DNA of 16,233 nt from contig JAEVZY010000318.1 of assembly GCA_023392035.1 (NCBI GenBank), forward strand, positions 1 to 16,233. Direction: 5' to 3'. This document shows, piece after piece, positions 1 to 7,565 of this stretch (position 1 is its first letter; every line of letters begins with the position of its first letter). The notes under the pieces were generated by a model. That model saw only the letters and a program-made list of their open reading frames with translations, was not told the origin of the DNA and ran no database searches. Both the position numbers and the translations under genes were made by a program. The DNA comes from Pseudomonadota bacterium. GTDB taxonomy: Bacteria; Pseudomonadota; Gammaproteobacteria; Burkholderiales; Burkholderiaceae_D.

Positions 1-1
1 C

Positions 2-673
2 CCGGGTCCGGCGGGCGGGCGGGGGCCGGCGCAGGCAGGCGGCAACAAGCCGCGCTATACCTTCTTCCAACCCCAGGAAGCGACGCTGCTGGAAGCCATG
101 GTGGCGCGCCTGATTCCCAAGGATGAACTCGGCCCCGGCGCCATCGAAGCCGGCGTGCCCTTCTTCATCGACAAGCAAATGGCCGGCGCCTGGGGCGCGG
201 GCGAGCGCCTGTATCGCTCCGGCCCGTGGCACGAAGGCTTGCCGACCCAGGGCTATCAACTGCCCTACACGCCGGCCGAATTGTTTCGCAATGCCTTGCG
301 CGCCATCGGCCAGGAATTCCAGAAAGCCGGACACAGCTTCGAAAGCATGGCGCCCGATCAACAGGATGCCTGGCTCAAGCAATTGCAGGGCGACACGCGC
401 GAACTGAACGGCGTGCCGGCCAAGACCTTCTTCGATTCGCTGTGGTCAATGACGCTGGAGGGTTACTTCAGCGATCCCGTCTATGGCGGCAACTTCGACA
501 TGGCCGCCTGGAAGATGATCGGCTTCCCCGGCGCCTATGCCAGCTACTACCACCTGATCGACGATCACAACCTCGCCTTCAACCAGGCGCCCATCAGTCT
601 TGCCGATACCGGCCACGGAATGATCCACATCCGTCCCGACATCCCGGCCTCCGTCCATGGGAAAGGAAAATGA
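2..673 (+). CDS. Gluconate 2-dehydrogenase subunit 3-type small subunit of a GMC dehydrogenase (5' partial)
   Basis: The reading frame is open from base 2, and the residues before the first ATG (position 98) already look like the family (YTFFQPQEATLLEAMVARL). The true start is therefore upstream of the window, and the ATG at 98 is internal. About 223 codons are visible. The sequence resembles the gamma/small subunit of membrane-associated gluconate, sorbitol, fructose and FAD-glucose dehydrogenases. In that family the small subunit normally carries a Tat signal that exports the cofactor-loaded large subunit; here that N-terminus would lie off the window. The visible 5' end encodes a Gly/Pro/Ala-rich linker. 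The TGA stop overlaps the ATG of the GMC gene (ATGA), which indicates translational coupling and a complex of matched subunits. Family assignment is good; the substrate cannot be read from this subunit. Confidence 0.82.
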   Translation, partial: PGPAGGRGPAQAGGNKPRYTFFQPQEATLLEAMVARLIPKDELGPGAIEAGVPFFIDKQMAGAWGAGERLYRSGPWHEGLPTQGYQLPYTPAELFRNALRAIGQEFQKAGHSFESMAPDQQDAWLKQLQGDTRELNGVPAKTFFDSLWSMTLEGYFSDPVYGGNFDMAAWKMIGFPGAYASYYHLIDDHNLAFNQAPISLADTGHGMIHIRPDIPASVHGKGK

Positions 674-2439
674 TGGCCAAGAAACTGCCCGAAACCGATG
701 TCGTGCTGCTCGGGGTTGGCCTGGTCGGCACCATACTCGGACGCGAACTCACCCGCGCCGGCCTCAACGTGGTGGGCCTGGAGCGCGGCGAACCGCGCGC
801 CACCGTGCCCGACTTCCAGGGGCCCAACATGCACGACGAATTGCGCTTCTCGGTGCGCAAGGGACTCATGCAGGACAACACGCGCGAGACCGTCACCTTC
901 CGCAACAGGATGGATCAGATGGCCCTGCCGCAGCGCCGCTGGGAAAGCTTCCTGCCCGGTACCGGCCTGGGCGGCGCGGCGGTGCACTGGAACGGCCAGA
1001 CCTATCGCTTCCAGGACACCGATTTCCAGCTGGCCACCCGCACCCGCGAGCGCTATGGCGACAAGTTCATGGAAGGCTTGCAGATCCAGGACTGGGGCGT
1101 GGATGCCAAACAGATGGAGCCCTTCTTCGATCGCTTCGAATACCTGCTGGGCGTGGCCGGCAAGGCCGGCAATCTGCGCGGCAGCAAGATCGCGGGCGGC
1201 AATCCCTTCGAGGACCCGCGTTCGCGGGAATACCCGACGCCGCCGATGAAAGAGCCCTATGGATCGGCGCTGTTCCGCAAGGCGGCCGCGGGCCTGGGTT
1301 ACCACCCCTTCCCGCAGCCCTCGGCCAACATGAGCCAGCCCTATACCAATCCGGAAGGGGTGACGCTGCAGACCTGCATGTTCTGCGGTTTTTGCGAGCG
1401 CTATGCCTGCGAGCATTTCGCCAAGTCTTCGCCGCAAACCATCCTGCTGCCGGTGCTCTTGAAGGACAAGCGCTTCAGCGTGCGCACCCAGTGCCAGGTC
1501 TTGCGCATCAACCTCGACAGCAGCGGCAAGCAGGCCACGGGCGTCACCTATGTCGATTCGCGCGGCCGTGAATTCGAGCAGCCGGCCAAGCTGGTGATCG
1601 TCGGCCTGTTTGCGCTCAACAATGTGCGCATGCTGCTGCTGTCCAAGATTGGCAAGCCCTACGATCCCAAGACCGGCGAGGGCACGGTGGGACGCAACTA
1701 CGCCTACCAGACCATGGGCTCGGTGACGGTGTTCTACGACCAGAACACGCGCATCAATCCCTATATGCGCTCCGGCGCCAACGGCACCGTGATGGCCGAC
1801 TTCGTCAGCGACAACTTCGACCATGGTCCCTTGGGCTTCGTTGGCGGCGCCTACATCGGCGAAGTCATGACCCATGGCCGGCCGATCGAATTCCATCCCA
1901 CGCCGCCCGGCACTCCGGCCTGGGGCGCCGAGTGGAAGAAAGCCGTGGTGCGCCACTACAACCACACCAGCTCGCTGGGCGTGCACGGCAGCTCGGTGGC
2001 GGTCCGGCAAAACTACCTGGACCTCGATCCCACCTACAAGGACGCCTGGGGCTTGCCGCTGTTGCGCATGACTTTCGATTTCCCCGAGAACGATCTGAAG
2101 ATGTCGGCCTATATCACGGCCAAGGCGGGCGAGATCGGTCGCGCCATGGGCGGCCAGCAGGTGAGCGTTTCGCCGCGCAAGGGCCCCTACACCACCACCC
2201 AATACCAGACCACGCACAACACCGGCGGCACGGTCATGGGCAAGGACCCGCGCACCAGCGTGGTCAATCCTTACCTGCAAAGCTGGGATGTACACAACGT
2301 GTTCGTGATTGGCGCCTCCAATTTCCCGCAGAACGCCTCGTACAACCCGACCGGCACGGTCGGGGCCCTGGCCTACCTGGCGGCGGACGCCATCATCAAG
2401 CAGTACCTGAAAAACCCTGGCCCACTGGTGCGGACATGA
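670..2439 (+). CDS. GMC-family FAD-dependent dehydrogenase catalytic subunit
   Basis: 589 residues, the usual size for the large subunit of three-component gluconate/fructose/sorbitol-type dehydrogenases. An N-terminal Rossmann FAD-binding segment (VVLLGVGLVGTILGRELTRA, about residues 11-30) is followed by a GMC core. At the C-terminus the conserved THNTGGT (His516) and YNPTGTVGALA (Asn559) lie 43 residues apart, as expected for the GMC catalytic His/Asn pair. Cys236, Cys239, Cys242 and Cys247 (CMFCGFCERYAC) form a cluster like the one linked to an Fe-S centre in bacterial FAD-glucose and fructose dehydrogenases. No signal peptide is visible, consistent with Tat co-export with the small subunit. 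Two adjacent in-frame ATGs (670, 673) follow an AAAGGA ribosome site; 673 has the better spacing, while 670 overlaps the upstream stop. The probable role is oxidation of a polyol, sugar or alcohol in the periplasm, with electrons passed to the cytochrome encoded next. The exact substrate is unknown. Confidence 0.85.
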   Translation: MMAKKLPETDVVLLGVGLVGTILGRELTRAGLNVVGLERGEPRATVPDFQGPNMHDELRFSVRKGLMQDNTRETVTFRNRMDQMALPQRRWESFLPGTGLGGAAVHWNGQTYRFQDTDFQLATRTRERYGDKFMEGLQIQDWGVDAKQMEPFFDRFEYLLGVAGKAGNLRGSKIAGGNPFEDPRSREYPTPPMKEPYGSALFRKAAAGLGYHPFPQPSANMSQPYTNPEGVTLQTCMFCGFCERYACEHFAKSSPQTILLPVLLKDKRFSVRTQCQVLRINLDSSGKQATGVTYVDSRGREFEQPAKLVIVGLFALNNVRMLLLSKIGKPYDPKTGEGTVGRNYAYQTMGSVTVFYDQNTRINPYMRSGANGTVMADFVSDNFDHGPLGFVGGAYIGEVMTHGRPIEFHPTPPGTPAWGAEWKKAVVRHYNHTSSLGVHGSSVAVRQNYLDLDPTYKDAWGLPLLRMTFDFPENDLKMSAYITAKAGEIGRAMGGQQVSVSPRKGPYTTTQYQTTHNTGGTVMGKDPRTSVVNPYLQSWDVHNVFVIGASNFPQNASYNPTGTVGALAYLAADAIIKQYLKNPGPLVRT

Positions 2440-3260
2440 ACGCCTATTGCCGATCGCTACTCTTGCTGGCCGGCCTGTGTGCCGCGCCGCTCGAATCTGT
2501 CCTGGCCCAGGATGCCGGCGCCGGCCAGCGCATTGCCCAGCAAGGCGGCAAAGGCGCCGCACCCTGCATCAGTTGCCATGGCGCGCAGGGTGAAGGCAAT
2601 GCCCAGGCCGGCTTTCCGCGCATTGCCGGTTTGCCGGCGCGTTATTTCGCGCACCAGATGAAGTCGTTTACCGACGGCTCGCGCAACAGCCAGGTGATGA
2701 CGCCCATCGCCAAGGCCTTCGACGACAAGGATATCGACGCCATGGCCAGCTACTACGCTTCGCTGCAGGCGCCGGCCACGCCAGGGCCCAAGCCGGACGC
2801 GGCGCAAACCAAACGCGCGCTGCAACTCAATACCACGGGTGATGAGGCCAAGCGCGTCCAGGCCTGTGCCAATTGCCATGGTCCGCAAGGCGCTGGCGAG
2901 CCGCCCATCATGCCGCCGCTGGCGGGCCAGCATGCGAGTTATCTCGGTGCGCAGCTCAAAGCCTGGCGCGACGGCAGCCGCAAGAACGATGCTTCCATGC
3001 AGATGCCGGCGATTGCCAAACAGTTGAGTGAACAGGATGTGGCCGGCCTGTCAGCCTGGTACGCCAGCTTGCCGGCGCCGCCTGCGGCCGCCACGCGCGC
3101 GCTGGGACCCGCGCGTGCGGCTCCAGCCCCTGCGCCAAGCGCTGGCCCGCAACAGCCGACTGCGCCGGGTACCGGCACCGAGCAAGGCAGCGGTCAGACC
3201 GGCGGCAGCCAGGGTCCCGGCGGCAGTGCGGAAACGCCGGGCGCCCCGCAGCGGCGTTGA
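2436..3260 (+). CDS. Exported diheme cytochrome c, electron-acceptor subunit
   Basis: 274 residues. The ATG overlaps the GMC stop codon (ATGA), so the gene is translationally coupled. The N-terminus is a Sec signal peptide with likely cleavage after SVLA (residue 24). Two c-type heme sites are visible, CISCH (residues 44-48) and CANCH (144-148). Each is followed by a plausible Met axial ligand: QVMTPIA around residue 88 and MQMPAIA around 188-190. This gives two similar cytochrome c4/c553-like domains. Related dehydrogenases often carry a three-heme cytochrome subunit, so the two-heme form is shorter. The last 60 or so residues are a low-complexity Ala/Pro/Gly/Gln tail with no hydrophobic anchor. 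It probably takes electrons from the GMC subunit and passes them to a quinol or oxidase chain. Class assignment is firm; the partner is inferred from the operon. Confidence 0.87.
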   Translation: MNAYCRSLLLLAGLCAAPLESVLAQDAGAGQRIAQQGGKGAAPCISCHGAQGEGNAQAGFPRIAGLPARYFAHQMKSFTDGSRNSQVMTPIAKAFDDKDIDAMASYYASLQAPATPGPKPDAAQTKRALQLNTTGDEAKRVQACANCHGPQGAGEPPIMPPLAGQHASYLGAQLKAWRDGSRKNDASMQMPAIAKQLSEQDVAGLSAWYASLPAPPAAATRALGPARAAPAPAPSAGPQQPTAPGTGTEQGSGQTGGSQGPGGSAETPGAPQRR

Positions 3261-3266
3261 GTTTGC

Positions 3267-3293
3267 GGTGCAATACGCGCAGCGTATTGCACC
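3267..3293. terminator. Perfect inverted repeat between convergent genes, probable bidirectional terminator
   Basis: GGTGCAATACGC and its exact reverse complement form a 12-bp stem around a 3-nt GCA loop. The hairpin starts 6 bases after the cytochrome stop and ends 1 base before the stop of the convergent fadH-like gene, where a shared terminator is expected. Neither strand has a clear U tract after the stem, so it is not a textbook intrinsic terminator and may instead protect mRNA 3' ends. Confidence 0.6.
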
Positions 3294-3294
3294 A

Positions 3295-5316
3295 TCAAAG
3301 CCTGTACGCCAGTTGCGTCGCCTGCTCGATGGCGCGCAAGGCATCCAGCTCTTCCGCGCGTTCCGCGCCGCCGATCAGATGCGGCCGCAATCCGGCATCG
3401 GACAGCGCCCGGTACAGATCCCGATTGGATTCCTGGCCGGCGCACAAGACCACGTGGTCCACCTGCAGCACTTGCGCTGCGCCATTCAGGCTGATGTGCA
3501 AGCCGCGATCGTCGATCGCTTCATAGCGCACGCCAGGCAGCATCTTCACGCCGGCCTTGCGCAATCTGGCTTTCAGTATCCAGCCGGTGGATTTGCCAAG
3601 GGTGCGCCCGGGCGACTCCGGTTTCCTTTGCAGCATGGTGATCTGCCGCCTGGGCTTGGCGGCTTGCGGCGCTTTCAAGCCGCCGGGCGTGGCGATGTTG
3701 GCGTCCACGCCCCAGTAGTCGAGAAAGCGCGGCACTTCGCTCATCCCGGCTGCTTCGTCCAGCAGATATTCGGCCACATCAAAGCCGATGCCGCCGGCGC
3801 CGATGATGGCAACCCGTTCGCCCACCTGCACCCGGCCGCTCAGCACGTCGACGTAGTTCACCACCTTGGGATGCGGCAGGCCGGCAATCTGCGGCACGCG
3901 CGGCAGCACGCCGTTGGCAAGGACCACTTCGTCGAACTGGCCGGCTTGAATGTCTTCCACACGCGCCGCCCGGCCCAGCTCTACCTTCACCCCGCTGCGC
4001 TCCAGCATCACGCGGAAATAGCGCAGGGTTTCATTGAACTCGCCCTTGCCCGGCACCACCCTGGCCAGATTGAGTTGGCCGCCGAGCTGCGGCGCGGCTT
4101 CAAACAGGCTGACGGTGTGTCCGCGTTCGGCGGCATTCAAGGCGCAAGCCATGCCGGCCGCGCCGCCGCCGATGACCGCGATGCGCTTGGCGCGCGCCGC
4201 CTTGCCGGCCGGGTAGTCCAGCTCGCGGCCGGCCTTGGGATTGACCAGGCAGCTTGCCACCTGCTCGGAAAAAATCCGGTCCAGGCAAGCCTGGTTGCAG
4301 GCGATGCAGGTATTGATTTCTTCCGCCTTGCCGGCGCGCGCCTTGCGCGCGAAGTGCGAATCGGCCAACAACGGGCGCGCCATCGACACCAGGTCGGCGC
4401 AGCCGGAAGCCAGCAGCTCTTCCGCCACCTGCGGCGTGTTGATGCGGTTGGACGCCATCACCGGAATCTTCACCGCGCGCTTGACGTTGGCCACCGCATC
4501 GACCCAGGCTGCGCGCGGCACGGAAGCGGCGATGGTGGGGACGCCGGCTTCGTGCCAGCCGACGCCGGTATTGATGAGATCGGCGCCGGCCGCTTCCACC
4601 ATGGCGGCGAAGCGCGCAATTTCAGCGCCGGTCATGCCGCCTTCCACCAGGTCGATGGAAGAGATGCGATAGATCAGCATGAACTCGCGCCCGACGCGTG
4701 CGCGCACGCGCCTGATGATTTCCAGCGGCAGCCGCAAGCGGTTTTCGAAACTGCCGCCGAATTCGTCTTCGCGCAGATTGGTCAGCGCCGCCGTGAATTC
4801 ATTGAGCAAATAACCTTCCGAGCCCATGATCTCCACGCCGTCATAGCCGGCTTGCTGCGCCAGGGCGGCGGACTCGGCGAAGCGCTCGATGGTGTCCCAT
4901 ACCTCTTGCGTGGACAGGGCACGCGGCGCAAAGGCATTGATGCGCGCCTTGAGCGCCGAAGGCGCAACGCAAGTCGCCACCCTGGCATAGCGCCCGGCAT
5001 GCAGGATCTGCAGCACGATGCGCCCGCCCGCCTCATGCACGGCGCTGGTGATGCGGCGATGGTCCGCCACCTGTTCGCTGCTGTTGAACAGCGGCCCGCC
5101 TTCATCCATCACGCCCTCGGGCACGGGTGAAAAGCCGCCGGTGAGGATGAGGCCGACTTCTCCGCGCGCGCGTTCGGCATAGAAGGCCGCCATGCGTTCC
5201 AGCGGCCGGTCCATGGTTTCCAGGCGGGTGTGCATGGCGCCCATCACGATCCGGTTCGGCAGGCTGTGGCCTGCAATGCGCAAAGGCGTGAACAGCTTCG
5301 GATAGCTGGCGGCCAT
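3295..5316 (-). CDS. fadH: NADPH-dependent 2,4-dienoyl-CoA reductase (FadH-type flavoprotein)
   Basis: 673 residues, matching the length of Escherichia coli FadH. An N-terminal old-yellow-enzyme-like TIM barrel (about 1-330) carries the catalytic Tyr in GSEGYLLNEF (Tyr169) and the His in GVGWHEAGVPTIA (His255). The 4Fe-4S ligands follow as Cys337, Cys340, Cys344 and Cys356 (CIACNQAC, then ASCLVNP). The C-terminal FAD/NAD(P) half starts with IAVIGGGAAGMA (about 379-390), with a second dinucleotide motif, VAIIGAGGIGFD. The start at 5316 has an AAGGAG ribosome site. The gene lies 27 bases downstream of badI on the same strand, so the two are probably cotranscribed. The family reduces 2,4-dienoyl-CoA thioesters. 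Beside BadI it may remove double bonds from unsaturated ring or ring-derived acyl-CoA intermediates (inference). Other family members act on different enones, so the exact substrate is open. Confidence 0.85.
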   Translation of the reverse strand: MAASYPKLFTPLRIAGHSLPNRIVMGAMHTRLETMDRPLERMAAFYAERARGEVGLILTGGFSPVPEGVMDEGGPLFNSSEQVADHRRITSAVHEAGGRIVLQILHAGRYARVATCVAPSALKARINAFAPRALSTQEVWDTIERFAESAALAQQAGYDGVEIMGSEGYLLNEFTAALTNLREDEFGGSFENRLRLPLEIIRRVRARVGREFMLIYRISSIDLVEGGMTGAEIARFAAMVEAAGADLINTGVGWHEAGVPTIAASVPRAAWVDAVANVKRAVKIPVMASNRINTPQVAEELLASGCADLVSMARPLLADSHFARKARAGKAEEINTCIACNQACLDRIFSEQVASCLVNPKAGRELDYPAGKAARAKRIAVIGGGAAGMACALNAAERGHTVSLFEAAPQLGGQLNLARVVPGKGEFNETLRYFRVMLERSGVKVELGRAARVEDIQAGQFDEVVLANGVLPRVPQIAGLPHPKVVNYVDVLSGRVQVGERVAIIGAGGIGFDVAEYLLDEAAGMSEVPRFLDYWGVDANIATPGGLKAPQAAKPRRQITMLQRKPESPGRTLGKSTGWILKARLRKAGVKMLPGVRYEAIDDRGLHISLNGAAQVLQVDHVVLCAGQESNRDLYRALSDAGLRPHLIGGAERAEELDALRAIEQATQLAYRL

Positions 5317-5343
5317 GCTGTCTCCTTTTTTATGGATTCGGGC

Positions 5344-6123
5344 TTACAGGTCCCTGAACTTCGGCTTGCGCTTTTGCAGGAAGGCGTTCACGCCCTCCTT
5401 CGATTCCTCGGTGCCATAGTACAAGCTCAAGGCTTGCATGCCCAAGCCGCCGATGCCGCGGATCGAATCCGAATCGGCATTGAAGGAACGCTTGGCAATC
5501 GCAATCGCAGTCGGGCTCAGGGCCATGATTTCGGCGCACCACTTTTCGACTTCGGCATCGAGTTGATCGGCCGGCACCACGGCGTTGACCAGGCCCATGT
5601 CCAGCGCCTGCTGGGCGGAATAGCGGCGGCACAGGAACCAGATTTCGCGCGCTTTCTTCTCGCCCACGACGCGCGACAGAAAGGCGGTGCCAAAGCCCGG
5701 ATCGACCGAGCCCACCTTGGGACCGACCTGGCCGAAGATCGCGGTCTCGGATGCAATTGCCAGGTCGCAGCAGGTAACCAGCACATTGCCGCCGCCGATG
5801 GCATAGCCGTTCACGCGCGCGATCACGGGCTTGGGCACTTCGCGGATCAGGCCCTGCAGTTCTTCCACCGGCAAGCCGATCATGCCGCGGCCGTCATAGC
5901 CGCCGTCGTGCGCCGCCTGGTCGCCGCCGGTGCAGAAGGCCTTGTCGGCGCTGCCGGTGAGGACGATCACACCGATCGACTTGTCCCAGCCGGCGCGATG
6001 GAGCGCGTCGATCATCTCGTCGCAGGTCTTGCCGCGAAAGGCGTTGTACTTCTCCGGCCGGTTGATGCAGATGGTGACCACGCCATTTTTCACGCTGTAC
6101 TGGATGTCTGAATAGTCGCTCAC
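5344..6123 (-). CDS. badI: 2-ketocyclohexane-1-carboxyl-CoA hydrolase (ring-opening), BadI-like
   Basis: 259 residues in the crotonase fold, essentially the length of Rhodopseudomonas palustris BadI and strongly alike as I recall that sequence. Shared stretches include NAFRGKTCDE, AFCTGGDQ, GYAIGGGNVL and FGQVGPKVGSVDPG. The MenB-type Asp motif (Asp141 in VGSVDPG) and a C-terminal Tyr-rich YYGTEESKEG are present, and the oxyanion-hole glycines lie in GGDQ and GGGN. BadI hydrolyses the 2-keto ring thioester to pimeloyl-CoA, the ring-cleavage step of cyclohexanecarboxylate and anaerobic benzoate catabolism. The start is GTG at 6123, seven bases after a GGAGG ribosome site; no suitable ATG exists. 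It is divergent from the CoA-transferase operon and leads a two-gene operon with fadH. A general enoyl-CoA hydratase or naphthoate-synthase-like role is the less likely alternative. Substituted rings (for example terpene-derived) are possible substrates. Confidence 0.85.
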   Translation of the reverse strand: MSDYSDIQYSVKNGVVTICINRPEKYNAFRGKTCDEMIDALHRAGWDKSIGVIVLTGSADKAFCTGGDQAAHDGGYDGRGMIGLPVEELQGLIREVPKPVIARVNGYAIGGGNVLVTCCDLAIASETAIFGQVGPKVGSVDPGFGTAFLSRVVGEKKAREIWFLCRRYSAQQALDMGLVNAVVPADQLDAEVEKWCAEIMALSPTAIAIAKRSFNADSDSIRGIGGLGMQALSLYYGTEESKEGVNAFLQKRKPKFRDL

Positions 6124-6184
6124 TTGTCCCTCCAAGTTGTTTGGTTTGTCCGCGCCAGGCCGGCCGCGGGCCGCGAAGCGGATG

Positions 6185-6213
6185 ATGACACAAAACCGTT
6201 TGCGTTGTAATAT
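6185..6213 (+). promoter_or_regulatory. Predicted sigma-70-type promoter for the CoA-transferase operon
   Basis: ATGACA (6185-6190, 5 of 6 matches to the -35 consensus) lies 17 bases from TAATAT (6208-6213, 4 of 6 to the -10). Transcription would start near 6220, giving a leader of about 95 nt before the ATG at 6315. The -10 box lies inside the first copy of the palindromic repeat. Prediction by eye only. Confidence 0.5.
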
Positions 6214-6240
6214 ACGAACCGCGTTCGAAAATACGAACGC
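6202..6240. promoter_or_regulatory. Tandem palindromic operator, two copies
   Basis: Copy 2 (6221-6240) is a perfect inverted repeat, GCGTTCG-AAAATA-CGAACGC. Copy 1 (6202-6221) is the same element in degenerate form, GCGTTGT-AATATA-CGAACCG, offset by 19 bases. Both have AT-rich centres and lie in the only divergent regulatory region of the catabolic cluster, over the predicted promoter elements of both operons. The architecture suits binding of a dimeric or tetrameric regulator. The IclR protein encoded at 11068-11880 is the obvious candidate, but the link is inference. Confidence 0.6.
6209..6237 (-). promoter_or_regulatory. Possible promoter for the badI-fadH operon
   Basis: On the - strand, TATATT (6214-6209, 5 of 6 to the -10 consensus) lies 17 bases from TTCGTA (6237-6232, only 3 of 6 to the -35). 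It overlaps the predicted + strand -10 and both operator copies, so one regulator could control both directions. The weak -35 would fit an activated or tightly regulated promoter. Tentative. Confidence 0.35.
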
Positions 6241-6314
6241 AGCAAATCGAATCAAGATCGATTCAAAGCGCGACTCAGATGTGCGCTTCAAAAGAGATTC
6301 GAAACGGAGACAAC

Positions 6315-7565
6315 ATGGCAGGACCGCTTTCCCGCATCCGCGTTCTCGACCTCACCCGTGTTCTGGCCGGACCCTGGTCGACTCAGATGCTGGCCGACCT
6401 GGGCGCGGACGTCATCAAGGTCGAGCGACCCGTATTGGGCGACGACACCCGTCATTGGGGACCGCCCTGGATGAAGGCAGCGGATGGCAGCAATAGCCGC
6501 GACTCGGCCTACTTCAGCTCGGCCAACCGCAACAAGCGCTCGATTGCCATCGACTTCACCCAGGAAAGCGGCCGCGCGCTGCTGCGCGAGATGGCGGCGC
6601 AATGCGATGTGCTGGTGGAGAACTACAAGGTTGGCGATCTCAAGCGCTACGGCCTGGCGTATGAAGACCTGCAGGCCGTCAACCCGCGCCTGATCTACTG
6701 CTCGGTGACGGGCTATGGCCAGGACGGTCCCTATTCCCACAAGCCGGGTTACGACTACATCTTCCAGGGCGAAGGCGGCCTCATGAGCATCAATGGCGAG
6801 GCGGACGACAAGCCGGGCGGCGGACCGATGAAGAGCTCGATCGCCGTCACCGATGTGCTCACCGGTTTGAACGCCACCATCGCCATCCTGGCCGCGCTGG
6901 AAAGCCGGCATCACACGGGTCAAGGCCAGCATATCGATATCGCCTTGCTGGACACCATCGTCCAATTCGGCGCCAACCAGATCGCCAGCTATTTCGCCAG
7001 CGGCGAAATTCCAAGGCGTTGGGGCAATGCCCATCCCAACCTCACGCCCTACCAGCCGTTCAAGACGGCCGACGGCCACATCATCATCGCCTGCGGCAAC
7101 GACAGCCAGTTCAAGAAGCTGTGCGGCTACCTGGGCCATCCGCAGTGGGCCGAGGACGCGCGCTTTCTGCGCATGTCGGACCGCAACCAGCATCGCGACG
7201 AACTGGTGGCAATGATGACGGCCGTGTTCACCCGCCATCCCACCCAGCACTGGCTCGACCTGCTGGCCGATTGCGATGTGCCCAACGGCAGCATCAATAC
7301 CTACGACAAGGTGTTTCTCCATCCGCAAGTGGCGCATCGCCAGCTCAAGGTGGAGCAGGTGATGCCGGATGGCTCCAGCATCACGACGGTGCGCAATCCA
7401 ATCCGCCTGTCCGGCACACCCATCGAATACCGCTACCCGCCGCCGCTGCGCGCCCAGCACACGGAAGAAATCCTCAAAGACGTGTTCGGGATATCCGAGC
7501 AACGCATCGACCAGTTGAAGCAGCAAGGTGCAATCGAAGCCGCGCCGCAGGGGAATCGGGCATGA
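6315..7565 (+). CDS. Class III (CaiB/BaiF family) acyl-CoA:acid CoA-transferase
   Basis: 416 residues, a full-length family III CoA-transferase. The N-terminal family motif is clear (RVLDLTRVLAGPWSTQMLADLGADVIKVE, residues 9-37). The nucleophilic aspartate aligns with Asp180 in AVTDVLTG, and further family segments are NKRSIAIDF, GYGQDGPY and GQGQHIDIALLD. These enzymes move CoA from a donor thioester such as succinyl-CoA to a carboxylic acid. As first gene of the operon it is the likely activation step for the imported acid, in place of an ATP-dependent ligase such as AliA. The ATG at 6315 follows GGAGA at 6306-6310; an upstream in-frame ATG (6279) has no good ribosome site and adds no conserved sequence. 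The stop overlaps the next start (ATGA). Donor and acceptor are not readable from sequence. Confidence 0.85.
   Translation: MAGPLSRIRVLDLTRVLAGPWSTQMLADLGADVIKVERPVLGDDTRHWGPPWMKAADGSNSRDSAYFSSANRNKRSIAIDFTQESGRALLREMAAQCDVLVENYKVGDLKRYGLAYEDLQAVNPRLIYCSVTGYGQDGPYSHKPGYDYIFQGEGGLMSINGEADDKPGGGPMKSSIAVTDVLTGLNATIAILAALESRHHTGQGQHIDIALLDTIVQFGANQIASYFASGEIPRRWGNAHPNLTPYQPFKTADGHIIIACGNDSQFKKLCGYLGHPQWAEDARFLRMSDRNQHRDELVAMMTAVFTRHPTQHWLDLLADCDVPNGSINTYDKVFLHPQVAHRQLKVEQVMPDGSSITTVRNPIRLSGTPIEYRYPPPLRAQHTEEILKDVFGISEQRIDQLKQQGAIEAAPQGNRA

Noticed and set aside
98..673. ATG at 98 as the start of the small subunit gene
   Set aside because: The same frame is open to base 2 and encodes family-like residues before the ATG, so the gene starts outside the window.
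2436..2512. Lipoprotein signal on the cytochrome (LLAGLC)
   Set aside because: The residue before Cys is Leu instead of Gly/Ala/Ser, and a normal signal peptidase I site (SVLA-Q) follows.
565..2562. Long - strand open frame opposite the GMC gene
   Set aside because: It mirrors a high-GC coding strand and its product is a low-complexity Arg/Ala/Gly/His sequence without domains; the + strand gene is clearly real.
3028..5130. 700-codon + strand open frame opposite fadH
   Set aside because: Antisense to a full-length, motif-complete FadH; the product is His/Ala/Arg-rich and matches no family.
6288..7526. - strand frame opposite the CoA-transferase
   Set aside because: Shadow frame produced by GC-rich codon bias; no ribosome site or domain.
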